Shown: positions 1 to 13,116 of the stretch, in pieces | Numbering within the stretch: position 1 is the stretch's first letter | Layout: every line of letters starts with the position of its first letter | Assembly (NCBI GenBank): GCA_009760855.2 | Contig: WPIO01000047.1 | Location: 2,041,501-2,105,500 of the forward strand | DNA from: Cristatella mucedo | Lineage: Eukaryota; Bryozoa; Phylactolaemata; Cristatellidae | DNA length: 64,000 nucleotides | Direction: 5' to 3' | The notes under the pieces: generated by a model | Databases searched by the model: none | Seen by the model: only the letters and a program-made list of their open reading frames with translations | What the model was told of the DNA's origin: nothing | Program-made: the position numbers and the translations under genes

Positions 1-2290
1 AGCTTCGTCCGAGGCAGTGGAGGCAGCCCATACTATGCATGTAGCATGTTTTTTGAACAGCGAGGCCCTCACGGCGATTGCAGCTGCTGTGAGCGCTGCC
101 TATATGCAGCAGCAGCAGCATCGAGCTTCGTCGGAGGCTGTGGAGGCAGCCCATACTATGCAAGTAGCATGCTTTTTTTAAACAGCGAGGCTTTGGAGGC
201 AGCCCATACCATGCATGTAGCATGCTTTTTCAACGGCGAGGGCCTTACGGCGATTGCAGCTGCTGTGGGCACTGCCTATACACAGCAGCAGCAACATCGA
301 GGTTTGACGGAGGCTGTGGAGGCAGCCCATACTATGCATGTAGCATGCTTTTCGAACAGCGATGCCCTCACGGCGATTACAGCTGCTGTATACACTGCCT
401 AGACACAGAACATGCAACATCAAGCTTCGTCGGAGGCTTTGGAGGCAGCCCATACTATGCAAGTAGCCCGCTTTTCGAACCGTGAGGCTTTGAAGGCGGC
501 CCATACTAGGCATGCAGCAATCTTTTTGAAAAGCGAGGCCCTCAGGGCGATTGCAGCTGCCGTGGTCACTGCCCATATGCAGCAGCAGCAACGTTGCCCT
601 TTGTCGGAGACAGTGGAGGCAGCCCATACTATGCATGTAGCATGTTTTTTGAACAGCGAGGCCCTCACGGCGATTGCAGCTGCTGTGAGCACTGCCTATA
701 CACAGCAGCAGCAACATCGAGCTTCGTCGGAGGCTGTGGCAGCAGCCCATACTATGCATGTAGCATGCTTTTCAAACAGCGAGGCTATGGAGGCAGCCCA
801 TACTATGCATGTAGCATATTTTTAGAACAGCGAGGCCCTCAAGGCGATTGCAGCTGCTGTGGCTGCTGCCTATGTGCAGCAGCAGCAACATCGAGCTTCG
901 TCGGAGGCTTTCGAGGCAGCCCATACTATGCATGTAGCATGCTTTTAGAACAGCGAGGCCCTCAAGGCGTTTGCATCTGCTGTGGGCACTGCCTACACAC
1001 GGCAGCAGCAACATCGAGCTTTGTCGAAGGCTGTGGAGGCAGCCCATATTATGCATGTACCAGGCTTTTTCAACAGCAAGGCCCTCACGGCGATTGCAGC
1101 TGCTGTTGCACTGCCTATATGCAGTAGCAGCAACATCAAGCAGTGTCGGAGGCTATGGAGACAGCCCATATTATGCATGTAGCATGCTTTTTGAACGGCG
1201 AGGCCCTCACGGCGATTGCAGCTGCTGTGGGCACTGCCCATACACAGCAGCAGCAACTTCGAGCTTTGACGGACGCTGTGGAGGCAGCCCATACAATGCA
1301 TATAGCATGCTTTTTGAACAGCAAGGCCCTCACGGCGATTGCAGCTGCTGTGGGCACTGCCTACACACGGCAGCAGCAACATCGAGCTTTGTCGAAGGCT
1401 GTGGAGGCAGCCCATATTATGCATGTACCAGGCTTTTTCAACAGCTAGGCCCTCACGACGATTGCAGCTTCTGTGGGCACTTCCTATCCATAGGAGCAGA
1501 AACATCGAGCTTCGTCGGAGGCTGTGGAGGCAGCCCATACAATGCATGTAGCATTCTTTTGGAACCGTGACGCTGTAGAGGCAGCCCATGCTATGCATGT
1601 AGCATGCTTTTTGAACAGCAAGGCCCTCACGGCGATTGCAGCTGCTGTGGCACTGCCTATATGCAGTAGCAGCAACATCGAGCTTTGTCGGAGGCTGTGG
1701 AGACTGCCCATACTATGCATGTAGCATCCTTTTTGAACAGCGAGGCCCTTACGGCGATTGCAGCTGCTGTGGGCACTGCCTATACACGGCAGCAGCAGCA
1801 TCGAGCTTTCTCGAAGGCTGTGGAGGCAGCCCATATTATGCATGTACCAGGCTTTTTGAATAGCTAGGCCCTCACAACGATTGCAGCTTCTGTGGGCACT
1901 TCCTATCCATAGGAGCAGCACAATTGAGCTTCGCCAGAGGCTTTGGAAGCAGCCCATACTATGCATATAGCATGTTTCGAACAGCGAGGCCCTCACGGCA
2001 ATTGCAGGCCACTGTCTATCCACAGCAGCAGCAGCAAAAGTCACCGACTTTGGCTTTCAGACTACATTTGCAGCATAGAGCTTCGTTGGAGGCTTTGGAG
2101 GCAGCCCCTACTCTTCATGTAGCATTCTTTTCGAACAGCAAGGACCTCACGGGGATTACAGGCTGCTGCCTATGCTCAGCAGCAGCAACAAATGCTGCCA
2201 GTTTGGCTTTCGGACTGCAGCTGCAGCATCGAGCTTTCGCAGAGGCTTTCGAGGCGACAATGCACCTAACCGAGGACCTCTAGTCGGAGC
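1..2290 (+). repeat. 123-bp tandem repeat array (minisatellite), 5' end cut by window
   Basis: About 16 head-to-tail units. A full unit is close to 123 bp and contains in order: AGCTTCGTCGGAGGC, GGAGGCAGCCCATACT, ATGCATGTAGCATGC, GAACAGCGAGGCCCTCAC, GGCGATTGCAGCTGCTG and CAGCAGCAGCAACATCG. Shorter partial units of about 45-50 bp (near 178-228, 478-530, 774-825 and 1560-1610) carry only the GGAGGCAGCCCATACT/ATGCAT part. Because 123 is divisible by 3, several frames on both strands stay open and give 41-residue peptide repeats (minus strand: MHNMGCLHSLRQSS...; plus strand: EAVEAAHTMHVACF...). I read these open frames as a by-product of the period. From about 1990 the units degenerate and gain an insert (ACTTTGGCTTTC), then fade out by 2290. 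Nothing else in the window resembles the unit. Confidence 0.93.
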
Positions 2291-3468
2291 ATTCACATGC
2301 AATTTCTCGTGAAGATGGCTTCCACTGGTTTAGTGCACAGCTTGCCTGCTTCTGCAGAGAGCAATTCACAGATTGCCAGCTTTACTGCCTTAGTTACATC
2401 TCTATATTTGGCAAAGGTGCCCAGCACACTTCGGAGCACATTGCTCTGACCTGTAGGAGCAGTTGCTTTATTCGCAGGCAGAAGTGGTACCTTCTAGGAA
2501 ATGGGCAGTTGGGCCGGTAGGAAAGCCGGCAGAGTGGAGCTGCAACTCTGGCAGATTAAAGGGATGTAGCTGGAGACTGACTTCTGCCAGGCTGGCAGTC
2601 AGGTGCCTCCACTCCTTACTTGGCCACTTGGAGCTGTAATTTACTTGCTGCTTTGCTGCTGTCGGCAGGGTAAGCAAAACCCAGCTTACACAACCTACCG
2701 TGATACCTCAGGGACGGTTATGCATTGCTGCGATTTGCCGGGAAGGCAGGACTCAGGACAGTGGTGCCCTGGGAGGCTTGGCTGTAAAGAGGAGCTATGG
2801 CCAGCGGGCTAGCACAGCTATGACAGCAAAGCCTCATCGGCCGACAAGCTCGCACGCGGACTTTAGGTTTCAGCTTCAGTTAGCCCGGAGCTACAGCAAA
2901 CTAAGAAAGGATCTAGTGGGTGAAATCTAGGCCGGCTTGGGCCGATTGCTAATCGAGACATGTGCCGTTCTTGTTAGACTCTGGAAGGCTCTACAAGGCT
3001 AAAAACTTTTCGAAAATTCCACAGCAAATGGTGGTTTTTCCAACGGTCAGTTGGGCTTTTCCACATTTGGGCAGTAACTGAGCTGCCCTCTCATTGTTTG
3101 CACGTAGGAATCGGGTCATACTGAACCTACTAGATAGACTATATAAAGCCATGCTGCCAAAACCTTTAAAGAGCTGCACACCAAAATATTGCTTAGCGAA
3201 GACACTTACCCTACGGCATTCTGGCACTTGGACGAATAAGCATCGCCTGGTTCAGGAGTCTAGGGCTGACTGGGGGGGATATTGGCTGTAACTGCCCTTG
3301 GAAGGCCGCATGGCCAAGGCTGATGCTGACTGACGGTTGCTAATGGGCAAGATGGCTGCGGCTACCACCGGGATGGGACAGACTCGAAAGGCTGACAAGG
3401 TTTGGACTGGATAACTCCTGCTGACCTTCGAAAAAGGAGCATTGGCCACTATGCCACCACTAGGCTAC
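2291..3468. other. Non-coding stretch after the array
   Basis: No ORF over 80 codons looks coding and no second copy is found in the window. It is moderately GC-rich and lies between the array and an L2 tail. Short ORFs here have no recognisable motif. Confidence 0.5.
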
Positions 3469-3552
3469 TGGGCTTGAGCCCCGAGGCATATGTGAAGCGC
3501 CTGGATAGAGATTAAGTTCTCTTTGGGCGCTATACAAATGAATTATTATAGG
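3469..3552 (+). mobile_element. L2-type retrotransposon 3' tail (family B)
   Basis: The stretch GGCTTGAGCCCCGAGGCATA, GTGAAGCGCC, GAGATTAAGTTCTC, GGGCGCTATACAAATGAAT matches the 3' end of the longer family-B element at 52370-52445 almost base for base. It keeps the terminal GCGCC/GGCGC stem and an A/T-rich end. No coding sequence is attached, so it is a 5'-truncated insertion. Confidence 0.8.
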
Positions 3553-4267
3553 CTGATAGGGCGGGATATAACAGCGGACGCCAGGAGGGGACCGAATAGC
3601 TAGTGCTGCCGGTCAGACAGAGAAAAGACCCAGAGGGGGAAGCTATAAGCATCTGCAGGGTGTGAATTCAAGTCTCTTGACCTGGTCATAGGCAGCCATC
3701 AGACGAAGAATTGAGGGTATGTCTAGTGGCCAGCTGCCTTAGCAATTATTATACCAATTAGCATACGTCCAAACAAAGGGGAGGTTAGTAATGCTTAGGC
3801 TTCTCATTGTCCACATCTATGATGCATGAGATTGGCTTACAGCTTAAGCTGCCAGCGCTTGCAATAATAGAGACGAGGCAATAGCCACAGCTTGGGAACA
3901 TGTCAAGGCTGCCGGCAAGCAAATTATCACAGAGCAAGATTAGGAGTGGTCTTAGACCAAAAATGCCTCAGCAATGCCTCAGCAATGCCTCGTATGTATG
4001 TATCAATGTAGCTACTTCGCTCATTGATCTGAAAAATAACCTCTTCACATTATCAATAATCTAGCACTGCTTAATAATAATAATTGCAGGTAACCTGCGT
4101 ATAGCCAGTTGGCATTCGAAACTGCACCTGTCTCTTTCTGCCTATTAAATTGAATGACAATTCCATATTATGTAAGTGATAATAAATGAATGAGTGTTTA
4201 CATAAATTGAATACCTATTAGACGAACTTACTGATTGAACTAATATAAACCCTATTGCGCACACTAT

Positions 4268-4319
4268 GCTTGTGAAAGGACAAAATCAGAAACGCTTGTG
4301 AAAGGACAAAATCAGAAAC
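4268..4319 (+). repeat. Exact 26-bp tandem duplication
   Basis: The 26-mer beginning GCTTGTGAAAGGAC and ending AATCAGAAAC occurs twice back to back (4268-4293, 4294-4319) with no mismatch. It lies 28 bp upstream of the perfect hairpin. Confidence 0.95.
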
Positions 4320-4347
4320 ATGGGATATTATTTTGCCGAACATTATG

Positions 4348-4391
4348 CTGGAAAGCAAAAAGATTAATTCATTTATCTTTTTGCTTTCCAG
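4348..4391. repeat. Perfect 17-bp inverted repeat with 10-nt loop
   Basis: CTGGAAAGCAAAAAGAT at 4348-4364 is exactly complementary to 4375-4391 (ATCTTTTTGCTTTCCAG); the loop is TAATTCATTT. There is no poly-T run or coding sequence beside it. It could be a cruciform, a small hairpin RNA or a recent template-switch product. The sequence alone does not decide. Confidence 0.95.
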
Positions 4392-7343
4392 ATTGAAATG
4401 CATTCGACCGCTAAGCGTAGGCTACCATGACGTCAAAAAAGTTTTTACACGCTTTCTGGCTCCTTTATTTTCTTGACCCTACCTAGTTACAATATACCAA
4501 AGTAGGCTTGGTATCGTGCTACTAGCTCATGGGAATTTATTTGTATGCCTGTGACTCTGAAGAAAGTTAAATCTTTGGATTTTGTTGCGTACGCTACTAA
4601 AGCCAAGTACTTATTTCCCACAGATATCACGCAATGAAGTGAAGCAGGAATATTTTAAAAGAAGCTCTTGTACCGTGTGAAAAGTCATCTGTGTGCTTAC
4701 GTTGCTGACACTGGATGCTATCACTAATAAAACTGACATACTTTCTTTGCAGCCTAAATAAAGTGCATGTTAGGAGATTTTGCTTTATTGATATGCTATT
4801 TAAATATCTTGGTATGTTACAGTCATCATGCTATCCTTCTACCTGAGTACATATATCAGAACTAGCTTTATTTAAACGAATATAGAGACACACAATACCC
4901 CCATACCAGCAAGCGTTAGGTTATCGTAACTGTATGCCTGGTGCACACAAGAATGCATATGTGTCAAATGCTCACGAGAAGGCCGAAAATAAAGCACGAG
5001 CCCAAAAAGAATAAGCATTCATTTTGAGTATTCAGTCCAAATAGAAAAACATAAAAATATTTAGCTGAGATCAAAAAATAGTCAAGAGCTGCGGCCTTAC
5101 CTTTAGGTCACAATATTAGCTCCCAACAAGCGATTTCTCAGTCAAATTACAATAAAAACATGCTCGGTTTAATCGAGTTGCGGACCACACTTTGCAGAGC
5201 AAAAGCGCGTACCTGGATGGATGCTCGGATTCTCGGAGCTCTTAGATTTCTGTGGGTCGTTCCTTACCCCTAACTAGTGTATGACGACCAGCCGAACTTA
5301 ACTCTCTAGGGTCTCCCAGTAGGCGAAAAAGACACGCATCAAGGTATTGTCGTGTCCTATCCCAAGTATAAGAACGGTGCTTTCACTCCACTTAACTTCA
5401 ATTCGGTGCGTCCTCTTAGCCTTCGTTTTTTTCATCCAAATTTTTTCACACCAGTGCTCAAAGCAGAGAACCTAAAAATAATTTAGAAATAATTACAAAA
5501 TACCGCAGAAACAGCATTTGCCTGCTAGGGAAAGCGAGCTCGAGAAGCGTGGAATGGCCGACGTGGCGATGTGTGGCTAGCGTAGTTGTCGCTCTAAGCT
5601 CTGTGCTGCGCCGTATGCACGTGAAGCGCTACCTTCATGGCACGACGAACGTCGGCTCCGATCGATTGCTTCGGCTAGCACGAGGAGAACGGCGAGCCCA
5701 AACTCGGACAATGCTCTTAACGAGGCTGGCAAGCAGTCAAATGGCGTCGACTCTTCGGGTATGTACTGCTGAAATGGGCTGCTTTACTTCTGCTCGGGAT
5801 AGATTTATAATCAGAATCAGGACGCAATTTTTAAACTTTTTTCTACATTATTTTAGTCGTGTATGCACACTCGCAGAGCCGCGGCGGAGCGCACCTGCTT
5901 AGCCGCAGCATTCGTTACATCTGTCCACGACTTCCTCTAAGTGACTGCCAATAGCCATCGCTGCGGGACGCCCAAGAGCCGTAACCCCTTCGGTGCCCCT
6001 CTTAACATCCTCGGTCGAATCTCAAACCTCGAGACCAAGGTGAGAAGGTGCCAAAGTCGTCCTGTGCATGTACTCATTCAAGCGATAGAGCAGGCTCCTC
6101 TACTCAGACTCCAGATCTCAAACACTGCACGCCTGTAGGTCGGCTCATAGACATCTATGTAGGCTGGCGTGTTATTGGTGGGATTACTAGCGTGAGAGTC
6201 GGATTTGGATTAACTTTTTTGCGTGCAAACTTTGTGAGGGCCATCCATCTACACACGTTGCTTTAGGCACGAAGTACTTTGTCGCTCATATCACATTGAT
6301 TTTCTCTCATTTTAAATTTGAAAATATGCATTAAATTTCGAGCCATGTGTGGCGCAGCCATATAGTGCTTCAACTTATCGGCGACATTTACTTGCAATTG
6401 CATTACTGGATCAATCCCCTCAGCAGACGCACACCACCTGCGGGATGCTCGCCCATTGGATGCAGAGGTTGTGGGCGTGAGTAGGGGCTGCGCGCGCAGG
6501 GGCAAAGGCACTCCTTAAGGCTACATCCAGGATCCCCGTCTCTTCATGTACCTGGGTCCAATATAGGCTGATTAGGGTTTCGCTGGAGCTCCAGTACTCC
6601 ATAAAACACTATGTCCGTGATCCACCACGAGGCGCTACCCAGCGTACTACGCTGGCGCATGAGCCGCACGAAACTGGACTGCTGTCATCGCATTCAAGTA
6701 CTGGGCTCAGAATGCATGGCTACCGAGAACGCTGAAAGACGATGTGTTACAGTGTTCGGGGGAGAAAACTGGGGCTTTCAAACTGGCAAACCTCAGCGTC
6801 AATCGCTAGCGAAGCTTCAGGTGTAAACAAGTGGTTGGTGGGGTGCAAGCTGTCGGATAGAGAACGAGTGCTGAATATAAACGTACATCGTCAGCCAGCT
6901 TTCGCATACAATTGGTGGGGCCAGTGCAAGACTCAGGATAGGTGACCAGCACTGTACCTGGGCCTCCATCGCCAGCCAGCAAGAGAACCAGTACCTTAGC
7001 AGTGGGTGGCAGAAGCATGTGGTCACGGAGGCATTCGGTCACTGAGATTTGGGTTCACAGTAGGACATTAAGGGGTCACGAATGCTTGTGGTTAGCCGGC
7101 TGGTGGTCTGGACTACATCTGCACACTCTCAGGGTGGCCAAGACAGGGTCGAAGAAAGTTATCACCCAGGACCAGCAGCATGGTAGTGAAGAAAGGTCAG
7201 CGGCTTATCGGGTAGAAATCGGTTCTACCAAAGGCCTACTTTGCCTGAGCTCATGAAGTGTGTTGCCTACATCTCAAGGACGTTGCACGGAGGCAAGAAG
7301 CTCACGCCCTGGGTTAATCTATGGCATTTTATTTGGTTCCCAA

Positions 7344-9648
<2,305 letters not shown>

Positions 9649-10250
9649 TAATAATCATAATAATATTAATGCACTTGATAAAGCACCCTCAGAGAACTCA
9701 ATCTCTTTCTATGCGCTTTACATTTGTTGCAAAGGGAAACCCGATTGAATGGTGAGTAATATCATGCTTGATAAACAACATGAATAACATGGTTAGGGGT
9801 GACATGCACAGGGGTCAGCATGCAAGTGTGGTTAGTGGCAGCATGCACAGTGTCAGCACGCATAAGCATATAAATGACGAATCCCAGGGACTTACTAAAT
9901 GCCGTCCTAAAATGGGTGTGTTTTTAAGTTCTTTTTAAATTTGGTTAAGTCAGGGGACGTTCTGACGCAAGTCGAGAGAGAGTTCGAGGCTTTGGGAGCG
10001 TATGGACTAAATGCACGGTCTCCAAAAACTTTGAGGTTTGTACGAGGTATTGGTAAACTGTTGGATTCCAAAAAGCGGGTGGTACTAGATTTTTCCTGGT
10101 GGGGGAGTAGATCTGAGAGATGGGCTAGAGCCAAAGAATGAAGTGACCTAAAATTGAGCGGTAAAACCTAGAAGTCGATGCGTTGCTCGACTGGAAGCCA
10201 GTGCAGGTGGGCGAGAAGTGGTGTGATGAAGGGGACCTCCACACAAAACA
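9649..10250 (-). mobile_element. L2 retrotransposon, 3' end, 5'-truncated
   Basis: Read on the minus strand this ends in the L2 3' hairpin (GCGC...GGGCG type) and an ATT-rich tail, seen here as AATAATCATAATAAT at the left edge. The plus-strand words CCCTCAGAGAACTCAATCTC, TTTACATTTG, GGTTAGGGGTGACATGCAC and TCCAAAAACTTTGAGG match the other L2 copies. The part present is the 3' UTR and the last part of the RT ORF; no full domain is readable. Confidence 0.85.
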
Positions 10251-10558
10251 TTTATAATAATAATAATTATAATATTGCACTTAATAAAGCGCCCTCAGAG
10301 AACCTAATCTCTTTCTAGGCGCTTTACATTTGCTGCAAAGTGATATGCAATAGAATAGTAAGTAAAATCATGCTTGAAAAACAAACAAAATGAATAATAT
10401 GGTTAGGGGTGACATGCACAGGGTCAGCATGCAAATGTGGTTAGTGGCAGCATACACAGTGTCAGCACGCATAAGCACATCAAGGACGAATCACAGGGAC
10501 CCACTAAATGCTGTCCTAAATAGGTGTGTTTTTAGGTTCCTTTTAAATGTGGTCAGGT
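10251..10558 (-). mobile_element. L2 3' tail, about 300 bp
   Basis: Begins with TAATAATAATAATT and GCGCCCTCAGAGAACC, the reversed L2 tail, and covers only the 3' UTR. It stops at GGTTCCTTTTAAATGTGG, where another L2 copy begins without its own tail. It was probably inserted into the tail of the next copy. Confidence 0.85.
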
Positions 10559-10559
10559 C

Positions 10560-11345
10560 AGGTCAGAGAACTCGATCACTTTCTAAGCACTTCGCATTTG
10601 CTGCAAAAGCAGCATGATCGAATGGTGAGCGGTAGCATTCTCAATGAACAAAAAGCGTAATATTGAAAGAGGTGAACGTGCGCAGCTGCGTCAGCACTCA
10701 CAAGCCAAGCCCACAAAGGACGAATCACATGGACTCACTAAATGCTGTGATAAAAAGCTGCGTTTTTAGTTTCTTTTTAAATGTGGTCAAGTCGGGAGAT
10801 TTCGTGATTCAAGTCGGAAGTGAGCAACAGGCTTCGGAAGCGTACACGCTAGATGCACTGTCTCCAAAGGATTTGAGGTTCGTAAGAGGTATGCATACAC
10901 CATTAGATTCCGAAAAGCGCGAGCGTGCAATGTTTAGCCTGGTGCGGAACTGGTTATGATAGGTAGGCTGTAGCCAAAGAATGAAGTGACCTAAAACTCA
11001 GTGACAAAACCTTGAAGGTAATGCGTTGCTTGACTGTGAGCCAATGCAGGTCAGCAAGAAGTGGTGGCGTGATGTGGCAACCGCGACGCTCACGACAGAC
11101 ATGCCTAGCTGCAGAGGTTTGCACCAGCTGTAAGCACTTGATTGCTGTTAGACCAGCAAGCAGTGAATTACAGAAGTCAATATGAGATGTCACAAATGCA
11201 TGCGCCAATTTAGATGTGGCATCTCCCTCTAAACAAGCCCGACGTTTATCTAGAAGTTTATGTAACTGAAAGTAGGCAGACTTAGCTGTGGAGCTGATAC
11301 GGTCGTCATAGACAAAATAGTCGCAGTCGTCAAAGTCTACTCAGC
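10560..11345 (-). mobile_element. L2 3' portion, tail displaced
   Basis: Starts at CAGAGAACTCGATCAC without the usual AAT run and runs through the 3' UTR into the RT C-terminal region. On the minus strand the peptide AFVTSHIDFCNSLLAGL, with LLADLHWLTVKQRITFK further on, is readable at about 10954-11208. This is the C-terminal signature found in all L2 copies here. It lacks the RT core. Confidence 0.85.
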
Positions 11346-13116
11346 AATCATTGCAAGGAATTCTAAATGCCGAGTAGTGACGAAAAACGCTCAGACGTCG
11401 AGCTTCGCGCCTCAGCGAAAACCTCGCGCCCGTAGAGCTGAGGTCAAGCGAGCCAGTTGGCTGTGCAGTCGGTTCTGACTGGCCTCCCGTCTGGTTCTGG
11501 CTATTATTTCGTTCGAAGGCAAGTGATGGCACGATGTTGCGTGACGGCCGCCCGTGAGCTGCGATGGCCGCCGAGTGAGCAATCGAAAGATCCTGCTGAG
11601 ATGTCGATATCGAATGGCGAGCTACATCGATGCGCGGCTTTACTGTCTCACCGTCGCTTGGCTGCCGCCATGCATCGAGAAGTGTTCAAGAGTTCTTTCG
11701 TGCGGGGGGGGAGCTAATCGACGCTTTCTTATCTCCATTCACCACCAACGAATTTCACCTAAATCCTAAGATCCCAATGTCGTGAGAGCGACAGGGAGAC
11801 GGCTGAAAGCGGATGAGCGTAGAGTGTGACAGCACCTGACTAGAGGAGCCAGGTGGTCCAATAGATGCAAGCAAGTTAAGCGGCCACTAAACCAGACAGG
11901 AGATTTTCGGGTCGATTTGAGGTTTAACAGGGAGCCAGTGATGCTCTGACTGAAGCAGGGCGTGATACGGTGGCGAAGCAGTTGACTGCAGACTATACGA
12001 GTGACCTCAAACTGATGCTTTCAGTAGGTATAGGACTTTCCAAACCACCCGCAAATCGGCATGCGTTCGTGTGCGCGTGTGCTCGTATGTGCGCGTGCGC
12101 GTGTGTGTGCTTTATGAGAGATGGAGAGAGAGGGAGAGAAAGAGAGAGAGCTTGAATGCACTGTTCGAGGACCAAAAGTAGACAAAACAGATCTTCATGT
12201 CATGTTTACATTCCCATAAATCTCCTAGCCATTCATACGGTCTTATCTAATTGACGCCGAAGACTCTAGTATTAGTCCACCTCTGCATTGAGCTGCCGAA
12301 AGCACTACTCAACCCCATACTTCAAGGCTTTGAAACCTTGGACACTAGCCAATGGCCCAGTGGACCCCCTTAAAATTAGAATTTTAGCTTGAAATACAAT
12401 TCAGTTCCTCATATGAGTCACCGTATAAATGTTATAGTATTATTCAGGTTAGCTTCTGACTTGTCCTGGTTACATAACAAACTTGATCTCCTAAAAAATT
12501 AGAACTAGTTATTTCTAAAATTGATGTTCAACCCAAAGACGCCGTCAGGTGCAGTGGCTTCAACACCGACGGCCGTTTGCTTTCGGTAAATGCATTCACT
12601 GTTTCTATAACTGAGACTAGCGGGTGGGCTACTTCCGCCCGACCAATTCGATAAGTGTGTGACAGTGTACTCTTCCAAACTGAAGGGCACACGATTGTCT
12701 TCCTCCCTAGCCTCTAAGCCCTTCTCCCCTATCCCGCGAATCTTCGCCTGACCTTCGTCGCCTGCCTTCGTAGACCAGAGATTTGGGGCGCCCCGCTCGT
12801 TGGTCTACAGTAGTGGAAACTCGGAAGTTTGGCAGCGCTCGCATTAGCCTCGCCGGAAAAAGAACTCGTGAGCAGCATCGATGGCGACTCGCAAAGCTCG
12901 TGGCCGACGAGCAAGGCGCCGCAGCGGAGGCAGCACTCGAGCGCTCTTCCAAGGAGCGAGCGCTAGGCGAGCGACTAAAAGCTCTTGGCCGCTAGCCCAA
13001 TACTCAGCGCTCAGCGAAAAACGCCAGAAAAAAGGATTAGAAAACCACGCTGTCTTTTCGAAATTAGAGCTTCAAGACTAGAGCGGGGAGATAAACTTGC
13101 AAGTAGAGACACAGCC
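11346..13116. other. Unassigned stretch with GC-rich patch and GT/GA microsatellite
   Basis: A short GTGCGC/GAGAGA microsatellite lies at about 12066-12150. 12700-12995 is GC-rich and holds a 70-codon plus-strand ORF (12783-12995) whose end is rich in Ala, Glu, Lys and Arg (EQGAAAEAALERSSKER), a possible coiled coil. It has no recognisable relative in the window, so I do not call it a gene. The rest shows nothing. Confidence 0.4.

Larger units (their letters stand above)
3553..7346. other. Unique AT-rich DNA without a recognisable gene
   Basis: Mostly AT-rich with many stops. A slightly GC-richer patch at 5520-5910 carries a 117-codon ORF (5549-5902) with no recognisable motif and ordinary composition, which I do not call a gene. 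A duplicated 26-mer and a perfect hairpin lie at 4268-4391. I see no L2, SINE or LTR-like match. Confidence 0.5.

Noticed and set aside
993..1598. 201-codon minus-strand ORF and similar ORFs in the 123-bp array as a repeat protein gene
   Set aside because: Several competing frames on both strands are equally open and partial units change the register; no start context or signal favours one.
1..2290. CRISPR-like array
   Set aside because: No unique spacers; the whole 123-bp unit repeats, and the surrounding DNA is animal-type.
5549..5902. 117-codon ORF as a gene
   Set aside because: No motif, no paralogue, no supporting signals, and ordinary length for chance in a GC-richer patch.
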